Part shown: positions 18,740 to 26,785 of the stretch, piece after piece | Layout of the letters: the number at the start of each line of letters is the position of its first letter | Numbering within the stretch: the stretch's first letter is position 1 | Assembly: GCA_964425195.1 (NCBI GenBank) | Contig: CAYRLG010000024.1 | Span: 1-64,000 of the forward strand | Source of the DNA: Desulfamplus sp964425195 | Lineage (GTDB): Bacteria > Desulfobacterota > Desulfobacteria > Desulfobacterales > Desulfobacteraceae | Reading direction: 5' to 3' | DNA length: 64,000 nucleotides | Translations under genes and position numbers: made by a program | The notes under the pieces: model-generated | Seen by the model: the letters and a program-made list of their open reading frames with translations, nothing else | What the model was told of the DNA's origin: nothing | The model's database searches: none

Positions 18740-19981
18740 ATGAAAAAAGTCTTTTATCTCTCTGCTATGCTTTTTATACTTTTCTATTGCAGTAAACTTT
18801 ATGCGTCTGGTTTTGGCATTTTTTCGCAAGGGGCAGCATCCTTTGGACAGGCAGGCTCTTCAATTGCACACTCAAAGTCTCCATCATCTGTTTTCTATAA
18901 CCCTGCACTGATAAACGATCTTAGCGGAACACAGATTGAGCTTGGGACAACCATACTTAAAATTAATTTTGAATATGAAGATGAGCAATCAAAAGCACAT
19001 TCAAACACTGATGATGGACTTTTTTTCCCAAGCACACTTTATGCTACACATCAGCTTAGCAGCGATCTCTCCTTGGGTTTTGGTATATTCTCCCCTTTTG
19101 GTCTTGCAACCAATTGGGATAATAGTTGGGAAGGCAGATACCTTGCAACAAAATCTGAGTTAAGCAGCGTCTGTGTAAATCCAGCTATATCATATAGAAT
19201 ATTGCCACAAATTACCCTTGCTGCTGGAGTTGATTTTATCTATTTAGATGCCTCTCTTGAGAACAACATCAATTTTACACCTTATGGACTTAGCGATGGA
19301 TATCAAAAATTTTCAGGAAATGGCTCAAAACATGGATTTAACCTTGGGTTGCTGTATAAATTTACAGATAGAGTTTCATTGGGGTGCTCTTACCGTAGTG
19401 GCTATTCAGTTCCTATTGATGGAGATGTCTCATTTGAACTTCCCCAAGAAGCTCTAAATATCCTACTGCCAAATACTGGCGCATCTACGACATTAGAGCT
19501 TCCTGAAATACTATTTGCAGCCATTGCTTTTAATCTAACAGACAAATGGATAGTGGAGACTGGAATACTTTGGGAAGGTTGGTCAGATTACAGTGAAATT
19601 AAACATAAATTTGATCAACCAGTCAACAACATGACTACTAATAGTGTAAAAAAGAGCTGGGAAGATACGGTTACTACCAACATAGGAGTAGAATATCTCT
19701 ACAGCGATGGTTTAACCTTAAGGACAGGCTACCTATACAGAGAAAATGCTATCCCAGACACAACCTTTGAACCCTCGCTGCCAGATGCTGATGCCCATCT
19801 TTTTGCGATAGGTGGTGATATTCACTGGCAGAGATATACCTTATCTATAGCCTATGTATATGAAAAACAAAAAGAGAGGGAGAAAAATAATCTTATCGGG
19901 CAAGAGTTTGGTGAAGATGCTAATGGAATCTATAATTCTGATATCCATTTTCTTGGACTAAGTCTAAAGCTCAACTTTTAA
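18740..19981 (+). CDS. fadL: Outer-membrane long-chain fatty acid transporter, FadL/OmpP1/TodX family
   Basis: 413 residues with a signal peptide of about 22 residues (likely cleaved after LYA). The mature start SGFGIFSQGAASFGQAGSS is the N-terminal hatch typical of FadL, and the next motif SSVFYNPAL is the family signature. The rest alternates as beta strands ending in LSLKLNF, a terminal aromatic as in outer-membrane barrels. FadL proteins let long-chain fatty acids or hydrophobic compounds cross the outer membrane. GGAG lies 7 bases before ATG 18740. A hybrid kinase gene begins 21 bp after the stop, so they are probably co-transcribed. The substrate could be fatty acids or hydrocarbons. 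Confidence 0.9.
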   Translation: MKKVFYLSAMLFILFYCSKLYASGFGIFSQGAASFGQAGSSIAHSKSPSSVFYNPALINDLSGTQIELGTTILKINFEYEDEQSKAHSNTDDGLFFPSTLYATHQLSSDLSLGFGIFSPFGLATNWDNSWEGRYLATKSELSSVCVNPAISYRILPQITLAAGVDFIYLDASLENNINFTPYGLSDGYQKFSGNGSKHGFNLGLLYKFTDRVSLGCSYRSGYSVPIDGDVSFELPQEALNILLPNTGASTTLELPEILFAAIAFNLTDKWIVETGILWEGWSDYSEIKHKFDQPVNNMTTNSVKKSWEDTVTTNIGVEYLYSDGLTLRTGYLYRENAIPDTTFEPSLPDADAHLFAIGGDIHWQRYTLSIAYVYEKQKEREKNNLIGQEFGEDANGIYNSDIHFLGLSLKLNF

Positions 19982-20002
19982 CCTAAAGTAAAAGACAAAA
20001 AT

Positions 20003-22147
20003 ATGGATGGCATGGATAGGTTAAAAAAATATATTAAAAATATGACAACCCCCACAAAATGCGAAAATAGATTTAGTATTCGCTACTGGCAGGAACGGAT
20101 TCTGATGAATCTACTCCTTGTCTGCGTCATTCTTGGTTTTTTGGTCTATTTTCCCAGCATTGCCCTCTCAATTAAAGAGAGTCTATGGATAATAGTTGTT
20201 GTAGATACAGCTATATATCTGTATATCCTTTTTCTTTTTTTCTATCCAAATGTAGCATATACAGTTAGAGCACTTAGTTTCAGTGCTATTACCTACTTAC
20301 TTGGACTAACTCTAATGGCTGTTTTAGGACCATTTGCAGGAGGACCGGTCTGGCTATTTGCCTTTCCTGTTCTAACAGCTATTTTCCTTAGTTTCAAAAT
20401 CTCTGTCTTAGCACTTATAATAAATATTATAACAATAATAGTAACAGGATTGTTAGTTCTAAAAGGCTTTTTAGGATGGGGAGTTGCTGTAATAAATCCT
20501 GTTGAAAAATGGATCGTCACAAGCCTTAACTTTATGCTTCTCAATACAATAGTTGTTGTATCTGTTACTGCTATTTTAAAGGGGCTTCACGACTCTCTTA
20601 ACAACCTTAAAAAATCAGAAGAGAAGTATAAACGGATTTTTAAAAATATTCAGGATGTCTATTATGAAGAGCAGCTTGATGGTACAATTTTAGAGATAAG
20701 TCCCTCTATTGAAAAGATTTCTGGCTACACACAAGCTGATCTTCTCTGTAAGCCATTTCAAGAGTTTTACGATGTACCAGAGAAAAGAGAACTTCTACTT
20801 CAGCAGATACTAAGTGAGGGTGCAATAAGCGATTATGAAATCAACTTTAAAGATAAAGAGGGAAATATTCGTATCTGCTCAATTAATGCAAGCCTAATTA
20901 AAGAACACGATAATAACAGCTCCGCCATTGTCGGTATATTTAGAGATATTTCTGAACAAAAAAAGATGGTAAATCACAATATAGAGCTTCAAAGAGAGCT
21001 TAATCGTGCCCGAAAAATGGAGGCTTTAGGGCTTTTAGCTGGAGGTGTTGCACACGATTTGAATAATATTTTATCGGCTATTATTGGTTATCCTGAGCTG
21101 ATTTTACTTGATCTTGATGAGGATAGCCCATTGACTGAATCGCTACTTACCATCAAATCATCGGGACAGAAAGCTGCCGATATTGTCCAAGATATGTTAA
21201 CGCTATCCAGAAGAGGGGTAACAACCAGAGAGGTTATAAATCTTAATGAAATCGTATTGACATTCATAAAAACACCTGAGTATCAGAAAATTTTAAGTTA
21301 TCATCCTGATTCCAATATAAAACTACAGCTCTTAGCAACTGAACCATTTATAATAGGCTCACCAGTACATCTATCAAAAACAGTTATGAATCTTGTTTCT
21401 AACGCAGCAGAAGCACAGCCAAACGGAGGAGTCATAACTATATCTACGGAAAATGTTATTGTTAAATCTCCCATTAAGGCTTATACGCAGGTGCAACCCG
21501 GTGATTACGTTACACTTAAGGTTGAAGATCAAGGTATGGGTATTGCAGAATCAGATATAGAAAGGATATTTGAACCTTTTTTCACAAAAAAGGTGATGGG
21601 AAGAAGCGGTACTGGACTTGGTATGGCAGTTGTATGGGGAACTGTTCAAGATCATGATGGATACATAGATATCAAAAGCAAGATAGAGTCTGGGACAACT
21701 TTTACACTCTACTTTCCGGTCACTCACGAGAGGAGAAAAGAGCAGAGTTCAGCCCTATCTCTCTCCGATTACATAGGAAACGGTGAATATATTCTTGTAG
21801 TAGATGACCTAAAAGAACAAAGAGATATAGCAACTGCAATGCTTAGAAAACTTAACTACCAAGTTTCATCTGTAGAGAGTGGAGAGAGGGCTATCGAATT
21901 TATCCAGACAACATCTGTAGATGTGATTATTCTTGATATGATTATGGATCCAGGCATTGATGGGCTTGAAACTTACAAAAAAATCGTAGAGATAAAGCCT
22001 AAGCAGAAAGTGCTTATTGCCAGTGGGTTTTCAGAAACAGATCGAGTAAAAGAGATGATGACTCTTGGGGCAAGGCAATACATTAAAAAACCCTATGAAC
22101 TACAAAATATTGGAATGATGCTTAAAACCATCTTATCCTCTCTATAG
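20003..22147 (+). CDS. Membrane-bound hybrid sensor histidine kinase (TM-PAS-HisKA-HATPase-REC)
   Basis: 714 residues. About 30-200 holds roughly six hydrophobic helices; 205-325 is a PAS domain (SGYTQADLL, FRDISEQKK); 335-400 is the dimerisation domain with phospho-acceptor His351 in AHDLNN; 440-565 is the ATPase with DQGMGI and GTGLGMAVVWG; 595-712 is a receiver with Asp645 and the KP motif near 705. The kinase would pass phosphate to its own receiver and possibly on to another protein. No DNA-binding regulator lies beside it. It starts 21 bp after fadL, which suggests sensing of a hydrophobic substrate or membrane state. An in-frame ATG at 20012 is an alternative start. Confidence 0.9.
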   Translation: MDGMDRLKKYIKNMTTPTKCENRFSIRYWQERILMNLLLVCVILGFLVYFPSIALSIKESLWIIVVVDTAIYLYILFLFFYPNVAYTVRALSFSAITYLLGLTLMAVLGPFAGGPVWLFAFPVLTAIFLSFKISVLALIINIITIIVTGLLVLKGFLGWGVAVINPVEKWIVTSLNFMLLNTIVVVSVTAILKGLHDSLNNLKKSEEKYKRIFKNIQDVYYEEQLDGTILEISPSIEKISGYTQADLLCKPFQEFYDVPEKRELLLQQILSEGAISDYEINFKDKEGNIRICSINASLIKEHDNNSSAIVGIFRDISEQKKMVNHNIELQRELNRARKMEALGLLAGGVAHDLNNILSAIIGYPELILLDLDEDSPLTESLLTIKSSGQKAADIVQDMLTLSRRGVTTREVINLNEIVLTFIKTPEYQKILSYHPDSNIKLQLLATEPFIIGSPVHLSKTVMNLVSNAAEAQPNGGVITISTENVIVKSPIKAYTQVQPGDYVTLKVEDQGMGIAESDIERIFEPFFTKKVMGRSGTGLGMAVVWGTVQDHDGYIDIKSKIESGTTFTLYFPVTHERRKEQSSALSLSDYIGNGEYILVVDDLKEQRDIATAMLRKLNYQVSSVESGERAIEFIQTTSVDVIILDMIMDPGIDGLETYKKIVEIKPKQKVLIASGFSETDRVKEMMTLGARQYIKKPYELQNIGMMLKTILSSL

Positions 22148-22191
22148 ATAGAAAAAGATAGTTTCAACACTCTTAAAATCAAGAGTAACCC

Positions 22192-22219
22192 GAAGAGACA
22201 CACAGGGGTGTGTCTCTTC
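22192..22219. terminator. Bidirectional hairpin between convergent genes
   Basis: Arms GAAGAGACACAC (22192-22203) and GTGTGTCTCTTC (22208-22219) pair perfectly over 12 bp around AGGG. The hairpin sits between the kinase stop (22147) and the DUF3141 stop (22233). On the minus strand it is preceded by TTTTTTAGTA and neither side has a long T-run, so it may also protect 3' ends. Confidence 0.75.
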
Positions 22220-22232
22220 TACTAAAAAATGA

Positions 22233-24551
22233 TCAAACCACCGCTACAGAAGCTAATGATTCAACTCTCTTAGCACCTACAAGCTCCTTTTCCTCTTTTT
22301 TAACAGATGGGAAATCGAACAGATCTTTAAGAAGAACGGTCTCTATGGTTTTAAGAACAGATATCTCTTCTGAACTTAATATATCATCGGCATTAGCAAT
22401 GGTATTTGCAAACTCAACCGCTGTAATACGATCTTCTCTGTCGGGCAACAAGTCTGCAAGAGTTGCAAGGGCAAGCTCTTTATCTTTTTCCAAAATTGCA
22501 GACTGTTCACGTATCATACTTTTAAGTTTTTCTGGTTTAATTTTATTGAGTCGCTCGTCCTCTCTTATATACTCTTCAGCAGCTCCATATTCACTCATAG
22601 CCATTACACTATCTGCTCTTGTAACAGCGACAATAATACGAATAATAGCCTCTTGAAAACCACCTTTTTTCATGGCACTGTGCCAAAGTTGAGTCTGAAT
22701 CTCTTCAAACAGATCAGTTGTCTTCTTTTTAACACCAAGTGCACTCTCCAAAGATTGGCTTTCAGGATTAAAAAAGAGAGTCTTTGACCAGTCATTCCCA
22801 TACATACTATAAAACATAGTCTCATACAGATCATCACGGGTTTGGCGATAGAGATCAAGCGTATTAACAATTATATCTGAAAAATTCTTTTCAATATCTG
22901 TAAACATGTTATCGTTTTTTGCCTCAAATCTGCTTGCCTTTACTATCTGTGCCATACTCTTAATTGGTGGCATAAAAGGATTCATGTCAGAGTAGATATA
23001 TCTCTCCACCCTTAAAGGATTTATCTGACGAACAAACTCTGCAGATAGATCAGAGGAGAAGAGCTTTACCCATGGGCTTATAAAATCTTGGTAAAATTTA
23101 TCATTAAAACTTGAGATAGCTGATACAGAGTGAAAAGCCTCCTCATCTTCAAAACCATCGTCTAAAGCAAGAATATCTTGTATCTCTCTCTCAACAAACT
23201 TTACTCCATGATCATTAAGCCAAGGCTGGCTTGGATCATCTTGAATCACCATCTCATAAAGACCGGGCGAGAGATACTCAATTGCCTCAACACACCCTAT
23301 TATCTCCTTATGCTCCTTTCTATTTACTTTGCTTGAGACAAATATGCCAAGATGACCGATATCGTCATGGAGCATATATATAATAACCTGACCAAACTTC
23401 TTTATCTCATCAGTTGTTTTATAAACCGTTGGTATCCAGTTTAGAGCTTGCTGTGGAGGAGTGATATTATCTCCTTTTGATGCAAATACAAGAATTGGGC
23501 TTTTAAAATTTTTAAGATTTATATATCTGCCCTCATGAAGTTTAAGAAAGCCTTGTTGAAGTTCATCACTAATAAACAAATTGTTTACGATAAACCTTAT
23601 CTCTTCGCGACTTAGTAGAAAAAAACCTCCCCACCACTTTTCAAAATCAAGAAATCTTTGTTCTTCTGTATCAACCTTTGAATAGACATTATATAACTTG
23701 CTCCAAAGAGTATTTGCAGGGTTTAGCTCCTCAAAACCAGCAACAAGTTGAGCACCGTCAAATTTGCCGTTTCCTAAATCGCTTGACAGTGATGCAAGCC
23801 AGCTTCCTCCAAAAAGTCCTCCACGATATCGCATTGGATGCCCACCTTTTACTCCACCCCAGTATGATAAAGGAGAGCCATTTAACACAAGAGGACCTGT
23901 AACATCAGGTCTATCAGCAGCAATAAGAGATGCAGCCCAACCAGCCTGACAGTTTCCTATAATTGCAGGTTTAGCTGCTTGAGGGTGTCGCATCATAACC
24001 TCTTCTAAAAAATGTATCTGGCAACGCTGAACATCAGCAATGGTCTGACCCTCTATAGGCTCTGTAAAAAAGATCATAAAATAGACAGGATAGCCTGCCT
24101 TTAATGCGACTCCTATCTGAGAATCCATCTTTGAACCACCAATTCCAGGTCCATGACCAGCTCTTGGATCAATCACCACGATTGGGCGTTTACGTGGATC
24201 TGCTTTGATATCTGCTGGAACAACTAATGTAGCTTCTTTTTCCTCTTTGGCTAACTTATCTGCTTTATCTTTAGAGTTTATGCCACGAATTCTCACCAAC
24301 TGATAGTTTACAGGTTTCTCCCTTGTTCTTCCATCACTTATAACATCATAATCAAATACAAGAACAGGAGGTTGCCCTTGATGGAGGTGTTCAAGATAGC
24401 CATTTCCCCTTTTTCGGAGGATATCCAAAAACAGAACCGACCTCTGGGCACTATCAACCATATAGTCGTAACCGTGTTCAAAAGTATTCAGAACTCTTTG
24501 CATCGGTTCAAGCATGGTTAAGATTGACTCTTTTATGTTTAGTTGATTCAT
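22233..24551 (-). CDS. DUF3141 alpha/beta-hydrolase, PHA synthase-like, with TerB-like C-terminus
   Basis: 772 residues. The central part is an alpha/beta hydrolase with the nucleophile elbow GNCQAGW at Cys201, the same G-x-C-x-G form as in PHA synthases. Later FASKGDN (Asp) and DDIGHLG (His) complete a likely triad. Before it is DPRAGHGPGIGG, a DUF3141 signature. Residues about 640-740 are helical with acidic pairs (ANADDILSSEE), resembling a TerB-type domain. Function is unproven; position with phaJ and phaR in one minus-strand unit points to PHA synthesis, remodelling or mobilisation. AAGGAT lies 8 bases before ATG 24551. Family assignment is firm, activity is inferred. Confidence 0.85.
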   Translation of the reverse strand: MNQLNIKESILTMLEPMQRVLNTFEHGYDYMVDSAQRSVLFLDILRKRGNGYLEHLHQGQPPVLVFDYDVISDGRTREKPVNYQLVRIRGINSKDKADKLAKEEKEATLVVPADIKADPRKRPIVVIDPRAGHGPGIGGSKMDSQIGVALKAGYPVYFMIFFTEPIEGQTIADVQRCQIHFLEEVMMRHPQAAKPAIIGNCQAGWAASLIAADRPDVTGPLVLNGSPLSYWGGVKGGHPMRYRGGLFGGSWLASLSSDLGNGKFDGAQLVAGFEELNPANTLWSKLYNVYSKVDTEEQRFLDFEKWWGGFFLLSREEIRFIVNNLFISDELQQGFLKLHEGRYINLKNFKSPILVFASKGDNITPPQQALNWIPTVYKTTDEIKKFGQVIIYMLHDDIGHLGIFVSSKVNRKEHKEIIGCVEAIEYLSPGLYEMVIQDDPSQPWLNDHGVKFVEREIQDILALDDGFEDEEAFHSVSAISSFNDKFYQDFISPWVKLFSSDLSAEFVRQINPLRVERYIYSDMNPFMPPIKSMAQIVKASRFEAKNDNMFTDIEKNFSDIIVNTLDLYRQTRDDLYETMFYSMYGNDWSKTLFFNPESQSLESALGVKKKTTDLFEEIQTQLWHSAMKKGGFQEAIIRIIVAVTRADSVMAMSEYGAAEEYIREDERLNKIKPEKLKSMIREQSAILEKDKELALATLADLLPDREDRITAVEFANTIANADDILSSEEISVLKTIETVLLKDLFDFPSVKKEEKELVGAKRVESLASVAVV

Positions 24552-24623
24552 AACAATATCCTTAAAACTGCTGTTTTATCTTTAAAGATTATACGCCTTA
24601 TTAAAAAAGTATTATACATATTA

Positions 24624-25046
24624 TTATTTTTTAGCTTTAGGTGGGCTTACAACAGCAGTTCCATCAATAACCATAACCCCATTTTGGTTAAAACATCTTG
24701 TTTGAAGAACAACTTTATTCTTTTCGTTTTTTATCTCAATAACTTCTACTCTTGCAGTTATAGTATCACCAATACGTACGGGTGACAAAAATTTATACTG
24801 CTGTTCAAGATATATAGTGCCAGGTCCTGGTATTTTCATTCCAATAACTGTTGAGATAAAACTTCCCACCAAAATACCGTGAGCTATTCTACCCTTAAAA
24901 AACGTCTTTGATGCGTACTGCTCATCAATATGTGCGGGGTTCATGTCACCGCTTACACCGGCAAACAGATAAATATCTGACTCTGAAACTGTTTTGGAAA
25001 ACTCTTCAAAATCACCAATTTTTAGATCTTCTATAGTTCTACCCAT
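24624..25046 (-). CDS. phaJ: MaoC-like (R)-specific enoyl-CoA hydratase
   Basis: 140 residues, one hot-dog domain. The hydratase-2 motif is clear: GVSGDMNPAHIDEQYA followed by FFKGRIAHGIL; Asp34 and His39 match the catalytic pair of PhaJ. The enzyme hydrates trans-2-enoyl-CoA to (R)-3-hydroxyacyl-CoA, the stereoisomer PHA synthase uses. It lies 30 bp after phaR and 72 bp before the DUF3141 gene on the same strand. AGGAGG about 9 bases before ATG 25046 is the strongest ribosome site of this unit. No PhaB reductase is visible in the window, so this is the likely (R)-monomer supplier. Confidence 0.92.
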   Translation of the reverse strand: MGRTIEDLKIGDFEEFSKTVSESDIYLFAGVSGDMNPAHIDEQYASKTFFKGRIAHGILVGSFISTVIGMKIPGPGTIYLEQQYKFLSPVRIGDTITARVEVIEIKNEKNKVVLQTRCFNQNGVMVIDGTAVVSPPKAKK

Positions 25047-25076
25047 AATTAACAGCCTCCTTTTAGTTTTACACTT

Positions 25077-25571
25077 CTATTTATCGTCATCATTTTTGTT
25101 CTTATCTCTACTATTCTCTTTTGAACCTGCAAAAATTTTCATTGGATCAATATCTTTGAAGGTCTTTTCTGCAAAATTTGAAAAGTCAAGCCTTGAAAAA
25201 TCCATTCCCATCTCAAGATAGGTATTGTATGCTTTAATTTGATCGTCCATCCTCTTGCGGTAATCTAAATAATTTTCAATAGTTCTTTCCAAATATTTTT
25301 CAAAAAATTCATGCAACAAATTTTCACCAAACTGAATAATAAGATGCAACAAAGAGACCGGCAGAAGTCCATTGGCATCTTTTGCCTTGTTCATAATGAT
25401 CTGTGTTAATACTAATGCTGTAACATCCTCTCCTGTATTAACGTCAGTCACTTCAACACAAAATCCTTTTTTCACAAGTGCTGCAACATCTTCCAAAGTT
25501 ATATAAGCACTTTGCTCTGTGTTGTATAATCTTCTGTTTGGATATTTTTTTATTGAAATCTTGTTTGACAA
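25077..25571 (-). CDS. phaR: PHA granule-associated transcriptional regulator PhaR, TTG start
   Basis: 164 residues. The N-terminal DNA-binding domain is diagnostic: ISIKKYPNRRLYNTEQSAYI, then LEDVAALVKKG. The second half (LPVSLLHLIIQFGENLLHEF) is the PHB-accumulation regulatory part that binds polymer. PhaR represses phasin and its own gene until polymer appears. The frame has a stop three codons upstream of TTG 25571 and no ATG before the conserved domain, so translation must begin at TTG; GGGAG lies about 12 bases upstream, rather far. The C-terminus is very charged (KENSRDKNKNDDDK). Divergent from phasin; first gene of the phaR-phaJ-DUF3141 unit. Confidence 0.93.
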   Translation of the reverse strand: MSNKISIKKYPNRRLYNTEQSAYITLEDVAALVKKGFCVEVTDVNTGEDVTALVLTQIIMNKAKDANGLLPVSLLHLIIQFGENLLHEFFEKYLERTIENYLDYRKRMDDQIKAYNTYLEMGMDFSRLDFSNFAEKTFKDIDPMKIFAGSKENSRDKNKNDDDK

Positions 25572-25633
25572 TGGCTTTTATAACTCCCTCACTAAATCTT
25601 GGGTCCAAATTTCACAATTTTTGATTTTGATAT

Positions 25634-25662
25634 ATGCTACATTGCACCATTTTGTTTGTCAA
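25634..25662 (-). promoter_or_regulatory. Candidate sigma-70 promoter of phaR
   Basis: Read on the minus strand, TTGACA (25657-25662) is followed after 17 bases by TAGCAT (25634-25639), a 4/6 match to TATAAT. The leader to the TTG start is about 55 bases. The spacer contains GGTGCAATGTAGCA, which shares TGCAATG with the palindrome at 25757-25771, suggesting autoregulation by PhaR. Confidence 0.5.
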
Positions 25663-25756
25663 CATCATTTAAAAATCTACTGCTAAATACAATAAATATA
25701 TTTATTTACCAAGACATTTAAATAAAATACTATAAGTTAATTAGTTTTTGATGTTT

Positions 25757-25771
25757 TTGTGCAATGCACAA
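25757..25771. promoter_or_regulatory. Perfect 15-bp palindrome, candidate PhaR operator
   Basis: TTGTGCAATGCACAA is a perfect dyad (7-bp arms around one A). It ends 8 bp before the -35 of the phasin promoter. Described PhaR sites are TGC/GCA-type dyads upstream of phasin genes, so the resemblance is suggestive. The 395-bp divergent region 25572-25966 holds this, the two promoters and otherwise A/T-rich sequence. Confidence 0.55.
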
Positions 25772-25779
25772 TATTTTAA

Positions 25780-25807
25780 TTGACAAACATAGAAAGACTC
25801 ATATATT
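25780..25807 (+). promoter_or_regulatory. Candidate sigma-70 promoter of the phasin gene
   Basis: TTGACA (25780-25785) is a consensus -35; TATATT (25802-25807) follows after 16 bases. The same nine bases TTGACAAAC occur at the phaR promoter on the other strand. The leader to ATG 25967 would be about 150 bases. Confidence 0.55.
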
Positions 25808-25966
25808 GTGATCATAATAAAGTCAAAAATGGGAATATTTAAAATAGATAAAAATGTATAAACTTGAATTTAAAAACTCAAATATCCTGTTACTTTAATT
25901 TTGTGAACTAAAATAATAGAACAGGACAATATCAACTCATACTAATTAAAAAAGGATTGAACAGTT

Positions 25967-26227
25967 ATGGAAACAGCTAAAATTGCAAAACAGATGATAG
26001 GTTTTCAAAAGACAGTATTTAACAACACATTCAATGCAATGGCTATTGTACAAGATCAGACAGAGAACATGCTCAATGGTTTTTTAGGGCAGTTCCCATT
26101 TATAAATGAAGATGCAAAAAAGCAGATGAAAGAGAGTATTGATTTTGCAAAAAAAGCCAGAGATGACTTTAAAAAAGCGGTTGATGACGGTTATGCAAAA
26201 TTTGAGCAGATGTTTGAACAAAAATAG
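25967..26227 (+). CDS. Small phasin family protein
   Basis: 86 residues, predicted almost wholly alpha-helical and amphipathic, without Cys: FQKTVFNNTFNAMAIVQDQTE in the first half and KARDDFKKAVDDGYAKFEQM at the end. This repeats the phasin pattern of a helix with spaced aromatics and a Q-x-E segment. Phasins coat PHA granules and limit their size. AAGGA lies about 11 bases before ATG 25967. It is shorter than the usual 110-190 residues. Placement directly divergent from phaR, with a palindrome at its promoter, supports the role. Confidence 0.8.
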   Translation: METAKIAKQMIGFQKTVFNNTFNAMAIVQDQTENMLNGFLGQFPFINEDAKKQMKESIDFAKKARDDFKKAVDDGYAKFEQMFEQK

Positions 26228-26368
26228 AAGTTTATTTTAACACTGTCCACTTTTTTTGAGGAAATTCAGAACTAAAAATCAAAGCTAATTAAAACAACTA
26301 TCTATGGATAAATAGATATAGCCTATTTTATTTAGAATTATTCAGAAGTAAACATGGGAGTAAAAACA

Positions 26369-26668
26369 ATGGACAACAATAAAAAGATATTTTCTCAGGT
26401 TATCGATTTTCAGAAAAACATGTTTGAGAACTCTTATTCAATTATAAGCAATATTCAAGAGCAAAGTGAGCAGATGTTCACTAAGGCTATTGAGAAAAAT
26501 CCTCTGATACCCAATGACACTCTTAAAGTATGTACATATTGGATGGATATTATCAAAAAAAACAGAAAAAACTACAAATCATACGTTGATACAAATTTTA
26601 TGAAAGTTAAAGACATGTTTAAAATTAGTGAACCTGTTGATACTACTAACGCAAACAAAAAGGCGTAA
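26369..26668 (+). CDS. Second phasin-like small protein
   Basis: 99 residues from ATG 26369, which has GGGAG 8 bases upstream. An in-frame ATG at 26354 would add five residues but its ribosome site is poor and overlaps. The sequence repeats the plan of the preceding gene: FQKNMFENSYSIISNIQEQSE matches FQKTVFNNTFNAMAIVQDQTE, then a helix ending in KVKDMF. I read it as a diverged paralogue of the phasin 141 bp upstream. It may bind the granule or the synthase as an accessory subunit; this is inferred from position before phaC. Confidence 0.7.
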   Translation: MDNNKKIFSQVIDFQKNMFENSYSIISNIQEQSEQMFTKAIEKNPLIPNDTLKVCTYWMDIIKKNRKNYKSYVDTNFMKVKDMFKISEPVDTTNANKKA

Positions 26669-26785
26669 TTTATAAAAACAGCCCGCTCTGATTTTAAAAA
26701 AATAGCTCTCTCAACGTACTCCTTATATAAAAAAGGAGACGTTGAGAACAAAACCACCCTCTCTTATCTGGAGGAGAACTGCAAA

